Source: Chloroflexota bacterium (GTDB taxonomy: Bacteria > Chloroflexota > UBA6077 > JACCZL01). Taken from it: DNA of 56,363 bases. The stretch covers positions 1 through 56,363 of the forward strand of contig JADZEM010000206.1 of the NCBI GenBank assembly GCA_020850535.1, in the 5' to 3' direction. The notes below the pieces were generated by a model. The model saw nothing but the letters and a program-made list of their open reading frames with translations. It did not search any database and was not told the origin of the DNA. The translations under genes were made by a program, and so were the position numbers. Of this stretch, positions 16,158 through 24,216 are shown one piece after another (within the stretch, counting starts at the first letter, position 1; every line of letters begins with the position of its first letter).

Positions 16158-16348
16158 GATAGCCCGTATCAGCATTGTCCTGGTCGAGTGCCAGGACGAG
16201 GCCGGTAGGCCGTGCCGGCGCAGGCGCTCGGCCGCCAGCATGATGGCGAGCCGGCTGTTCACGTCCGCCACCGTGCCGTCCAGCACCCGTTCCACGGCAT
16301 CCGCCAATCGTCGGGCGTCCCGTACTTGTCTGCTCAGATCTGGGCCGT
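16158..16348 (-). pseudogene. Possible gene fragment cut by a repeat
   Basis: On the minus strand a frame reads DARRLADAVERVLDGTVADV followed by NSRLAIMLAAERLRRHGLPA, an amphipathic-helix-like and coding-looking composition. It has no start codon at its 5' side and its stop lies inside the adjoining repeat. No family was recognised. It may be the surviving part of a gene interrupted by the repeat, or a fortuitous open frame. Confidence 0.25.
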
Positions 16349-16642
16349 TCAGACCTGGGCCATCGGGCGCACCTTGTCGAAACAGGTGCTGCAGTAGACC
16401 GGCCGGTCCAGCCTCGGGAGGAATGGCACGAGTGCGATCGAGCCGCACTCGGCGCACGGCACCTGGTGCAGCTCTCGCGGCGCTTCGCCCTGGCGCTCGC
16501 GGCGACGATTGGCACGACACTGGTGGCAGCGCTGCGGCTGGTTCAGTAGTCCGCGCTCGGCAAAGAACGCCTGCTCCCCCGAAGAAAACACGAACGAATT
16601 GGCACAGTCTCGGCAGGTCAGCGTCTTGTCAGCGAAGCTCAC
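16349..16642 (-). CDS. Zinc-ribbon domain protein with four CxxC pairs
   Basis: A 97-residue protein. The N-terminal half matches the short zinc-ribbon (zf-trcl-like) pattern: FADKTLTCRDCANSFVFSSG, an EQAFFAERGL helix, then CHQCRANRR. The C-terminal half adds a second ribbon from CAECGS and CSTCFDKVR. Such proteins are common in Chloroflexota and probably bind nucleic acid or act as protein adaptors; function is not established. GTG 16642 is chosen because the family begins with SF-DKTLTC and GGGAGGG lies 8 nt upstream. A consensus-like promoter is found at 16768-16796. Confidence 0.85.
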   Translation of the reverse strand: MSFADKTLTCRDCANSFVFSSGEQAFFAERGLLNQPQRCHQCRANRRRERQGEAPRELHQVPCAECGSIALVPFLPRLDRPVYCSTCFDKVRPMAQV

Positions 16643-16767
16643 GTCTGACGCCCTCCCATATGGATCTGCCGCCTTCGCCGGTCGCGTCATGGACCGTGCG
16701 TGCGGTCGCCACAGACCGCCCGCGCACCGACTTCCCCAACTCGTCGTGCGTGGGCGTCACGGCGCGC

Positions 16768-16796
16768 AGTATAGCGAGGGCAGTGAAAACTGTAAA
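16768..16796 (-). promoter_or_regulatory. Sigma-70-type promoter for the zinc-ribbon gene
   Basis: On the minus strand TTTACA (16796-16791) and TATACT (16773-16768) are separated by exactly 17 nt. This is close to consensus in a very GC-rich background. Transcription would start near 16760, leaving a 5' leader of about 115 nt. Confidence 0.6.
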
Positions 16797-16865
16797 GCCC
16801 TCTGGCGAAATCTTTGCATATTCACCGTCCTTGACGCCCGGCGGCCGCACTCCGTACCGTTCCGG

Positions 16866-18776
16866 GTGGGCTGGCCGTCCGGTCTCGGCCGCCAGGGGCA
16901 GCCGACGCGCGGCCCAGATTGCCCCTATCGAGCTGGTGCCATCGCCGTTCAGCCTGCCCTCTCCACCGCGCACGATGCTGGCGTCGCCGATGCCGGCTCG
17001 GTCGTCGAGCGCACGCCGCGGTGGCGCTCGGCCTGCGCGCCGGCGCTCCCGTCGATCCTGATCGCGCTGGTCTGGATCGGGTACGCCTCGGCCAACTCGA
17101 TTCTTGAGATCCAGACGTTCAACAGCACCTCGCGCGACATCGGCGTGTACCTGCAGATGCTCTGGGGCGCGGGCCACGGCCGCCCGTTCCTGACCACGCT
17201 GCTCGAATCGAACCGGGTACATCTCGCCGAGCATCTCGCGCTGCTGCTGCCGGTGCTCGGGCCGCTCTACGCGCTGAAGCCCGATCCGCGCTGGCTGTTC
17301 GTGGCCCAGACGACGGTGCTCGCGCTGGCGGCCACGCCGATCTACCTGCTGGCCCGTCGCAGGCTCGGCGGAGTCTGCCTGCCAACCCTCTTCGTGGCCG
17401 GCTACTTCCTGATGCCGACCGTCACCGAGGTCGCCTTCGACGCCTTCTACCCGATTGCCTGGACCGCCCTGCCGCTCAGCTTCGCGGCCTACTTCTTCCT
17501 GACGGATCGGATACGGCCCGGAGTTGCCCTGGCCCTCCTGGCCATCCCGATGGAGGAGGAGGCCGGGCTTGCCGTGCTCGGGCTGGGCATCTTCCTGGCG
17601 CTGCGGCGTGGTCAGCGTCGGATCGGGCTGGCGCTCGCGGCGTTCTCGCTGCTCTGGCTGGGACTGGTGGCGATGGTCGCGATGCCCCGCTTCCACGAGC
17701 CATCCACCCTGCCATCGTCGGGCGAGAATCGGTCGGTGGATCACTTCGCGCAACTGCGGCAGCACCCGGCCGAGACTTTGCTCGACCTTGCCCTGGTCCG
17801 CACGCCCCGCGCCATTCGCTGGCTGATCGCGCCGACGGGCGGGCTGCCACTGCTGGCGCCGCACGTCCTGATCATCGACGCTCCGCAGGCGGCAACGCTC
17901 TTGCTGGCCGACAAGGGCGAACGATTCCGCCGACACTGGTCGTCGCCATTGCTGCCGACGATCTGGCTCTCGGCGGTCGTCGGCTTCTCGTTGTTGCGAG
18001 GACGCTGGCTCAGAGCGGCCGGCGTGGCGGCGCTGATCGCCGGGACGCTCTCCTGCTATCTGCTCGACAGCAACCTGCCGCTCGGCGGCGACTACGATCC
18101 CAATGACCTCGCCTGGTCTGACCGGGCCGAGCAGCACGCCTACCTTGTCGAGCGGCTGCCGGCCGGCGTCTCGACCGTCTCCAGCCGCCGCGCCCTGGGC
18201 AGCGTCGCCGACCGCGCCGAGGTGTACGTCTTCCCGCCCAGCTACGCCGGCAAGCTCTGGCCGCCCGAGCGCCGCCCTGGAGCGTACCTGCTGGACCTCT
18301 CCAACGATGGCACCTGGGAGGCGCTTGTCGGGCGGCAGAGTCCGCTCCGCGCCAGCCGTCCCTACGCGATCTGGCTGGCCGGCCCGGAGGCGATGTTGCT
18401 GCTGGACCGTCCGCCAGAGCCGTCGCAGGTACTCGACCGGGACGTGGGTGGCGTGCGGCTGCACGGCTACGACCGCCGCGTCGCTGGCGACACGCTGGAG
18501 CTGACGCTCCACTGGCAGGGCACGGCGAAGGTCGGTCGGCTGACGCGGACGGCGCAGGTGATCTTGAACGGCCCGGGCGGCCCGCAGACGCTGACGGAGC
18601 GAGGCTCGGTCCTCGACGATCTCTGGCCCACCGACCTCTGGCAGCCCGGTCAGATCGTGCTTGAGCGGCTGCGGTTCCCCAGCGGTGACGCGGAGAGCGC
18701 CCGGCTTGTCGTCGGCTGGGACGACGGCCAGGGTCGCTCGGCCCCGTCCGAGATCCCGCTCGGGCGGCTCAGGTAG
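16866..18776 (+). CDS. DUF2079 multi-pass membrane protein
   Basis: About 636 residues if started at GTG 16866. After a polar N-terminal stretch, the first helix (ILIALVWIGYASANSI) and the following SRDIGVYLQMLW-A-GRPFLTT-LESN segment are typical of DUF2079, a GT-C-like membrane family. Several more helices follow to about residue 400, then a soluble C-terminal domain with YVFPPSYAG, which may be extracytoplasmic. Activity is unproven; polyprenyl-sugar-dependent glycosylation is the usual guess for this fold. The start is uncertain: the frame is open back to 16509 across the antisense zinc-ribbon gene and no good ribosome site is seen. Confidence 0.75.
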   Translation: MGWPSGLGRQGQPTRGPDCPYRAGAIAVQPALSTAHDAGVADAGSVVERTPRWRSACAPALPSILIALVWIGYASANSILEIQTFNSTSRDIGVYLQMLWGAGHGRPFLTTLLESNRVHLAEHLALLLPVLGPLYALKPDPRWLFVAQTTVLALAATPIYLLARRRLGGVCLPTLFVAGYFLMPTVTEVAFDAFYPIAWTALPLSFAAYFFLTDRIRPGVALALLAIPMEEEAGLAVLGLGIFLALRRGQRRIGLALAAFSLLWLGLVAMVAMPRFHEPSTLPSSGENRSVDHFAQLRQHPAETLLDLALVRTPRAIRWLIAPTGGLPLLAPHVLIIDAPQAATLLLADKGERFRRHWSSPLLPTIWLSAVVGFSLLRGRWLRAAGVAALIAGTLSCYLLDSNLPLGGDYDPNDLAWSDRAEQHAYLVERLPAGVSTVSSRRALGSVADRAEVYVFPPSYAGKLWPPERRPGAYLLDLSNDGTWEALVGRQSPLRASRPYAIWLAGPEAMLLLDRPPEPSQVLDRDVGGVRLHGYDRRVAGDTLELTLHWQGTAKVGRLTRTAQVILNGPGGPQTLTERGSVLDDLWPTDLWQPGQIVLERLRFPSGDAESARLVVGWDDGQGRSAPSEIPLGRLR

Positions 18777-18850
18777 CGCTGCCCAGGGGACGTTTTCGCT
18801 GGCTCGACGTTCACGAGCGGCGCTCTCGCCGTGCCGCTCTTATCCTTCAC

Positions 18851-18955
18851 TGTCATCCTGAGTGAAGTCAGCCTGCGAGCGAAACGAAGGACCTCACCCA
18901 CTGACGCGGGCTTGACGGACAGCGGGTGAGGTCCTTCGCTTCGCTCAGGGTGACA
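18851..18955. repeat. Palindromic interspersed element, copy 2
   Basis: Bounded by TGTCATCCTGAGTGAAGT on the left and GCTTCGCTCAGGGTGACA on the right. GAAGGACCTCACCC and GGGTGAGGTCCTTC form the inner arms around CTGACGCGGGCTTGACGGAC. It lies between the convergent DUF2079 and M20 genes (18777-19115), where no gene is seen, and could form a long hairpin in RNA from either side. Confidence 0.9.
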
Positions 18956-19115
18956 TTGCATGTTGCACGTTTTGCACGAGGTTGCGGCAGCTGGCTGGCC
19001 GAGACTGTCCGTCCCTTGCCCGTGCAGAGGCGCATGATGTCGGCAAGGCTGATAGTCACGCCGGGCAGCGCAGTGGTGTGAGGGCCTCTTCAGCCCCGGG
19101 TGGTGAGGGGCTCTG

Positions 19116-20294
19116 TTACCGTGACAGGTACCGCTCGGCCACGCGCACCAGCATCTCGACGCCGACGGGCAGCGCGTCCTCGTCGATGTCGAAGCCGGGG
19201 TTGTGGTTGGTCACCGTGATCCCCTTCGCCTCGTTGAGTACCCCGACCGTGAAGTAGCAGCCCGATCCGGCCCGCTCGATGAAGTAGCCGACGTCCTCCG
19301 AGGCCATGATCGGCGGGTTGTCGCGCGTCTTCTCGGGGCCGACCACCTCCAGGGCCACGGACCGGACGAACTCGGTCATGTCAGCGACGTTTCGCATGAC
19401 CGGGTAGCCCCAGCGGTACTCCACCGTCGCGTCGCCGCCCATGGCCCGGGCGACCCCGACGATGGTCCGCTCGATCTTCTGCGCGAGTGCCTCGCGGATG
19501 CCCTGATCGAACGTGCGGACGCTGCCGGCCATGGTGGCCGTGGCCGGAATCACGTTCGGCACGGTGCCCGCCTGAATGGTGCCGATGGTGATGACGGCTG
19601 ACTGGAGCGGATCGACCTCCCGCGAGACGATGGTGTGCAGTGTCGTGACGCAGGTCGCGGCGATCAGGACCGGATCGACGGCCTGATGAGGTCGCGAGGC
19701 GTGGCCGCCGAGGCCGACGATCTCGGCGCGGAATGAGTCGGCGGCGGCCATGGCCGCGCCCGCCCGCATCCCGACCGTGCCGACCGGCGCGGAGGTCAGG
19801 TGCAGCCCAAACGCCGCGTCGACCTTCGGATCGTCCATCGCGCCATCCGCGATCATCCCCTGTGCCCCGCCCGGCGGCGACTCCTCGGCCGGCTGGAACG
19901 CCAGCACCACGTTGCCGGGCAGCGCCTCCCGCCGTTCCTGAAGGATCGCCGCCGCAGCCAGCAGGATGGCGGTGTGACCGTCGTGGCCGCACGCGTGCAT
20001 GACGCCCGGACGGTTCGAGATGTACGGCTTCTCGCCGGTCTCGTGGATCGGCAGCGCGTCCATGTCTGCCCGCAGCAGCACGGCCTTTCCTGGCTTGCCG
20101 CCTCGGATCACGCCGACCACCCCGGTCTTGCCGACGCCAGTGCGCATCGCGATGCCCAGGTGGCGCAGCCGGGCAGCGACGTAGGCCGCCGTCTCATGCT
20201 CCTGAAACGCCAGCTCCGGGTGGGCGTGAAAATGGCGTCGGTCGGCGATCAACTGGTCGCGGACGGCGGCGATGGCCGCGCTCAGATCGTTCAT
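19116..20294 (-). CDS. M20 family metallopeptidase / amidohydrolase
   Basis: A 392-residue M20D-type hydrolase (hippurate hydrolase, IAA-amino acid hydrolase, N-acyl-L-amino acid amidohydrolase group). Metal ligands and catalytic residues are in place: LRADMDALP, ACGHDGHTA, FQPAEE with the Glu pair, GLHLTS, and a late TNHNPGFDIDEDAL His. The middle dimerisation domain is of normal length. It cleaves an acyl or aryl group from an amino acid in the cytoplasm; the exact substrate is unknown. It is divergent from the LacI gene, with a 4-copy heptamer repeat 16 nt upstream of its start. Confidence 0.9.
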   Translation of the reverse strand: MNDLSAAIAAVRDQLIADRRHFHAHPELAFQEHETAAYVAARLRHLGIAMRTGVGKTGVVGVIRGGKPGKAVLLRADMDALPIHETGEKPYISNRPGVMHACGHDGHTAILLAAAAILQERREALPGNVVLAFQPAEESPPGGAQGMIADGAMDDPKVDAAFGLHLTSAPVGTVGMRAGAAMAAADSFRAEIVGLGGHASRPHQAVDPVLIAATCVTTLHTIVSREVDPLQSAVITIGTIQAGTVPNVIPATATMAGSVRTFDQGIREALAQKIERTIVGVARAMGGDATVEYRWGYPVMRNVADMTEFVRSVALEVVGPEKTRDNPPIMASEDVGYFIERAGSGCYFTVGVLNEAKGITVTNHNPGFDIDEDALPVGVEMLVRVAERYLSR

Positions 20295-20310
20295 CAGGCT
20301 ACCCCACGGC

Positions 20311-20338
20311 AGTGGTCAGTGGTCAGTGGTGAGTGGTC
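20311..20338 (+). repeat. Heptanucleotide tandem repeat AGTGGTC x4
   Basis: Four copies of AGTGGTC with one mismatch (AGTGGTG in the third). It sits between the divergent M20 and LacI genes, in the presumed leader or promoter zone of the M20 gene. Confidence 0.9.
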
Positions 20339-20486
20339 GACGGTTGGTTCGGGCATCGTCTCGTTCAGCCTCGGTGTGGACACCGTACGAGCCGGCCAGG
20401 GATGTCGGCAAGCCACGCGAGGGAGGACGTGACCGGCCAGGTGAGCCGTGAGTCGCAGTGACGCTCTGACAGCCCCGGTGCCTCGG

Positions 20487-20515
20487 TTGACGCCGCTGGC
20501 CCGCTGAACTAGACT
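20487..20515 (+). promoter_or_regulatory. Promoter of the LacI-family gene
   Basis: TTGACG (20487-20492) and TAGACT (20510-20515) are separated by 17 nt, a good sigma-70-type promoter. The expected start point, near 20522, is only about 5 nt before the operator palindrome at 20527-20536. Confidence 0.65.
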
Positions 20516-20526
20516 GCAAGTCACCG

Positions 20527-20536
20527 CAAACGTTTG
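20527..20536. promoter_or_regulatory. LacI-family operator CAAACGTTTG
   Basis: A perfect 10-bp palindrome with central CpG and flanking GC/AG, matching the core of known LacI/GalR operators such as the PurR box (GCAAACGTTT). It lies just after the predicted transcription start and touches the ribosome site GAGGA. A regulator bound here would repress its own gene and the GH31 gene behind it. Confidence 0.65.
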
Positions 20537-20549
20537 AGGAAAACGGCGC

Positions 20550-21656
20550 ATGGCGACAGGTTTGAAGGACATCGCCAAGGAGCTGGGCGTCTCGCTCGCC
20601 ACCGTCTCGCGCGCCCTGGCCGACAGCCCGGACATCAGCCTGGAGACCAAAGAGCGCGTGTGGTCTGCCGCCGAGACCCTCAACTACGTCCCCAATCTGA
20701 TGGCGCGCTCGCTGCGCTCGCGCCGGACGAAGGTCGTCGGGGTCGTCGTGCAGGAGGTCGCGACCGAGTTCGGCTCGCAGGCGATGCGCGGCATCCACGA
20801 CGAGCTGAGTCGGTGTGGCTACCAGATGCTGCTGAGCAGCGTCAGCAGCCCGGAGCAGGAGCGTGTCGGCCTGGGGATGCTGCTGGAGCGGTCGGTTGAC
20901 GGGTTGATCGTCGTGGACGTGAGCAACCACCCGATGGACCGGCTCCCTGAGGAGGTCGAGGCGGCCCGTCTGCCCGCCGTCTTTGTCAATCGCCGCTTGC
21001 CGCCGGAGGCCGGCGCCTGCTTCGTGGGGCCGGACGACATCTTCGGCGGCTACATCGCCACCGAGCACCTGATCGGGCACGGGCACCGGCGGATCGCCTA
21101 CATCGCCGGGCCGTCCGCCTGGCAGGCGAGCGGCGACCGCCTTGAAGGGTACCGTCGGGCGCTGACCGACTACGGCCTGAGCTACGACGATGCGTTGATC
21201 CGACGGGGAGACTGGTCCGTCCAGTCCGGTTTCGAGGCGACTGCCAGCCTGCTCGACGGCCCGGAGCCGCCGACGGCGATCTTCGTGGCGAACGACATTA
21301 TGGCGGCGGGCGCTATCGACGCCGCTGTTGCGCGTGGCCCGCGGCTGCCCGAAGACCTGGCGCTCGTCGGCTTCGATGCCCGCGAGATGTCGCGCTACCT
21401 GCGGCCGGCGCTCACTACCGTCACGCGGCCGACCTACGACCTGGGCCGCACGGCTGCGAGCCTGCTGGTTGAGCGTCTCATGAAGCTCAGGTCCGGGCCG
21501 GCCAGCGTGGCCGTGCGCGGGCATCTCGTCTATCGCGCGTCCTGTGGCCGCCACGGCATCGACGCTGAACCGCCGAGTCTCGACGATCCGCACCGTGGAT
21601 TTCCCGTCGATGCGGCGCCCAGGCCGTCGTCGTGCGGTGAGGACGCCGACGCCTGA
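20550..21656 (+). CDS. LacI family transcriptional regulator
   Basis: A 368-residue repressor. The N-terminal helix-turn-helix is LKDIAKELGVSLATVSRALAD (residues 5-25), followed by the hinge helix (YVPNLMARSLRSRRTK) and a periplasmic-binding-protein-like effector domain starting at VVGVVVQE. It ends with a short Pro/Asp-rich tail beyond the usual 335-340 residues. It probably senses an oligosaccharide or sugar released by the GH31 enzyme encoded 42 nt downstream on the same strand. A promoter and a perfect operator lie upstream, indicating autoregulation. Confidence 0.92.
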   Translation: MATGLKDIAKELGVSLATVSRALADSPDISLETKERVWSAAETLNYVPNLMARSLRSRRTKVVGVVVQEVATEFGSQAMRGIHDELSRCGYQMLLSSVSSPEQERVGLGMLLERSVDGLIVVDVSNHPMDRLPEEVEAARLPAVFVNRRLPPEAGACFVGPDDIFGGYIATEHLIGHGHRRIAYIAGPSAWQASGDRLEGYRRALTDYGLSYDDALIRRGDWSVQSGFEATASLLDGPEPPTAIFVANDIMAAGAIDAAVARGPRLPEDLALVGFDAREMSRYLRPALTTVTRPTYDLGRTAASLLVERLMKLRSGPASVAVRGHLVYRASCGRHGIDAEPPSLDDPHRGFPVDAAPRPSSCGEDADA

Positions 21657-21698
21657 CAACGCGTCACCCGATCCGGTCAGCTCAAAGGAGAGGTCTGC

Positions 21699-24107
21699 AT
21701 GGCAGAGACGTGCCCGGTGATCCGGGTGGAGACACTGGGCAGCGAGATCGAGGTCCGTGCGGTCACGCCCGGAGCGGTGCGCGTCCGCCTCTTCGGGCCG
21801 CCGGTCGTCGAGGAGGCGTCCTACGTCCAGCGTGAGGACTGGCCGGCCGTGCCCGCCGTCGATGCGGTCGCGCCGACAGCGAACGTGGACCGTATCAGCA
21901 CCGGCCGGCTGATTGTGGACGTGGACCGCTCCGATCGGCAGGCCGTCCAGATCGCCGTCTCTGACGCGGGCGGCCGGCTGCTGTTCAGCACCCACCCGCT
22001 CGGCGGCATCGCGCGGCAGAAAATCGTGGACGAGGGGACGGATGCTCGGCGCAGCCGGGTGAGCCTCCACTTTCAGCGCAGCCGGCTCGGCTACGACGAC
22101 GACGTCCACTTCTACGGTCTCGGGCAGGGCGGCGGCTTCCAGCTTGACCGGCTGGGTACCTCGCGCATCTTCTGGAACACCCAGATCGGCCACGGTCCCG
22201 GATCGGACTTCGGCATCCCGCTCGTCGTGGCCGTCGCACCGGGCGGCTCCTACGGTCTCTTCTTCGACACGGCGGCGATGGCGCGTCTCGACACCGCCAC
22301 CAGCCGGGGCGGCCTCTCGTTCCGCTACGAGGCGGACGTGGCGTCACTGGACCTCTTCATTCTCGGCGGCCCGACGCCGGCCGACGTGCTGAGCGCGTAC
22401 GCCGAGCTGACCGGCTTCCCCGCCATGCCTGCGAAGTGGTCGCTCGGGTTCCTGCAGTCGAGCCGCTTCTTCCAGAAGACCGAGGACATCCTCGACGTTG
22501 CCCGGACGATGCGCGAGAAGCAACTGCCGTGCGATGCCCTGATCCTGCTCTCGACGTACGGCCACTCGAAGGCCTGGAACAAGGGGGTCGGCCACCTGGA
22601 GTTCCACGAGGAGCTGTGGTCCGACCCCGCCGCGACGATGCGGACTCTCCAGGAGGAGCACCACCTCAACGTCATCACCCACGAGTATCCGGTCCTGCAC
22701 CCCGACGCACCACAGTTCGCCGAGGCCGAGCGGCGCGGCTTCCTGCTCGACGTGGCCTATCCCCGTCCGGCAGCGCTGCCCGGCGAAGACGGCGAAGACG
22801 GCGACGCGGCGCGCCGCTCACAGCGCTACCAGGAGGATCAGCGCTACATCGACTTCACCAACCCGGAGGCCCGCGCCTGGTGGTGGGAACAGCATCGCCA
22901 CCTGATCGACCTGGGCGTGGCCGGCTGGTGGCTGGACGGCGGCGAAGGCCCGACCGGCCCCGCGCCGATGCATCGCGGCGATGCCGTCCTGCTGCACAAC
23001 ACGTTCGACCTGTACCGCTTCAAGGCGTTCCACGACGGCGAGGAGCGCGACCGTCCAGACCGGCGACCGTGGATGCTCTGTCGGAGCGGCGCGGCCGGCA
23101 TGCAGCGGCTCGGCGCGGCCTCCTGGTCCGGCGACATCAACACGACGTTCACGACCTTTGAAGGGCAGGTGCTGCTGGGGCTCGGGCTGGCGATGTCCGG
23201 GGTGCCGTACTGGGGCACGGATATCGGCGGCTTTTACCCGAACGCCCTGGACGGCGAGCTGTACGTCCGCTGGTTCCAGTTCGGGGCGTTCTGCCCGCTG
23301 TTCAGGGCGCACGGCTGGGAGCTTGAGCGCCACTTCCCCTGGGCGCACGGCCCCGAGGTCGAGGCGATCTGCCGCCGCTACATGCAGTGGCGGATGCGCC
23401 TGCTGCCGTACCTCTACGCGCTGGCCTGGGAGGCGCACACGACCGGCGTGCCGTTGATGCGTCCGCTGGTGCTCCACTACCCGGAGGATCCTCGGGTCTG
23501 GGAGCTGGGCTACCAGTACCTGCTCGGCGCCGACCTGCTGGTCGCACCGCTCACGCGGGCTGGGGCAGACTGGTGGCCAGTCTACCTGCCGGCCGGCCTG
23601 TGGTTCGACTTCTGGACCGGCGAACGGTACGACGGAGGTCAATCCATCGCCGCCCGGACGCCGCTCGACACCGTGCCCGTCTTCGCGCGGGGCGGCAGCA
23701 TCATTCCGCTCGGGCCGGTCATGCAGCGCACCGACGAGCGCCCTCTGGACGATCTCACGCTGGTGGCCTACCCAGGCGGCTCCGGCGCGCTGACCCTCTA
23801 CGAGGACGATGGCACGTCCCAGGCGTACCGCTCGGGCGAACGCGCCGTCACCGAGGTCAGCAGCAGCTTCGACGGAGGCCTGGCTCGGGTACAGGTCGGG
23901 GCAACGAGCGGGCGGTATGCCGGCCAGCCGTCCACGCGCGACCTGACGGTCCGGGTCTGGTGTTCGGGTCCGCCGTCCCGCGTGGCGCTCAGCCGCAACG
24001 GCCAGTCGATCAGGGCGGCCTGGGAGTTCCTGGGTCCGCACTGGACGGTAGTGCGGATTTCTGCGCTGCCGGTCACGGACCGTGTCACCATAGAGATCCA
24101 GCAGTAG
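21699..24107 (+). CDS. Glycoside hydrolase family 31 enzyme
   Basis: An 802-residue GH31 protein (alpha-glucosidase / alpha-xylosidase group). An N-terminal beta-sandwich with FYGLGQGGGFQLDRLG is followed by a TIM barrel carrying the nucleophile in GWWLDGGEG (Asp413) and the acid/base in SWSGDINTTF (Asp479). C-terminal beta domains follow, including LPAGLWFDFWTGE. No signal peptide is present, so it should act in the cytoplasm on imported oligosaccharides. The ribosome site is AAAGGAGAGG. It is co-directional with the LacI gene and followed by a solute-binding lipoprotein, together forming a likely sugar-utilisation unit. Confidence 0.92.
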   Translation: MAETCPVIRVETLGSEIEVRAVTPGAVRVRLFGPPVVEEASYVQREDWPAVPAVDAVAPTANVDRISTGRLIVDVDRSDRQAVQIAVSDAGGRLLFSTHPLGGIARQKIVDEGTDARRSRVSLHFQRSRLGYDDDVHFYGLGQGGGFQLDRLGTSRIFWNTQIGHGPGSDFGIPLVVAVAPGGSYGLFFDTAAMARLDTATSRGGLSFRYEADVASLDLFILGGPTPADVLSAYAELTGFPAMPAKWSLGFLQSSRFFQKTEDILDVARTMREKQLPCDALILLSTYGHSKAWNKGVGHLEFHEELWSDPAATMRTLQEEHHLNVITHEYPVLHPDAPQFAEAERRGFLLDVAYPRPAALPGEDGEDGDAARRSQRYQEDQRYIDFTNPEARAWWWEQHRHLIDLGVAGWWLDGGEGPTGPAPMHRGDAVLLHNTFDLYRFKAFHDGEERDRPDRRPWMLCRSGAAGMQRLGAASWSGDINTTFTTFEGQVLLGLGLAMSGVPYWGTDIGGFYPNALDGELYVRWFQFGAFCPLFRAHGWELERHFPWAHGPEVEAICRRYMQWRMRLLPYLYALAWEAHTTGVPLMRPLVLHYPEDPRVWELGYQYLLGADLLVAPLTRAGADWWPVYLPAGLWFDFWTGERYDGGQSIAARTPLDTVPVFARGGSIIPLGPVMQRTDERPLDDLTLVAYPGGSGALTLYEDDGTSQAYRSGERAVTEVSSSFDGGLARVQVGATSGRYAGQPSTRDLTVRVWCSGPPSRVALSRNGQSIRAAWEFLGPHWTVVRISALPVTDRVTIEIQQ

Positions 24108-24216
24108 GAGGGAATCGCGCTCTCGACGCGGGGCGGCAGTGTGGCCGCCGTCAGGACCGGCATTGGACACCGAGCGTTCGCCTCTCCAACGGTGGAGAGA
24201 GGAAAGGCACGACGCC

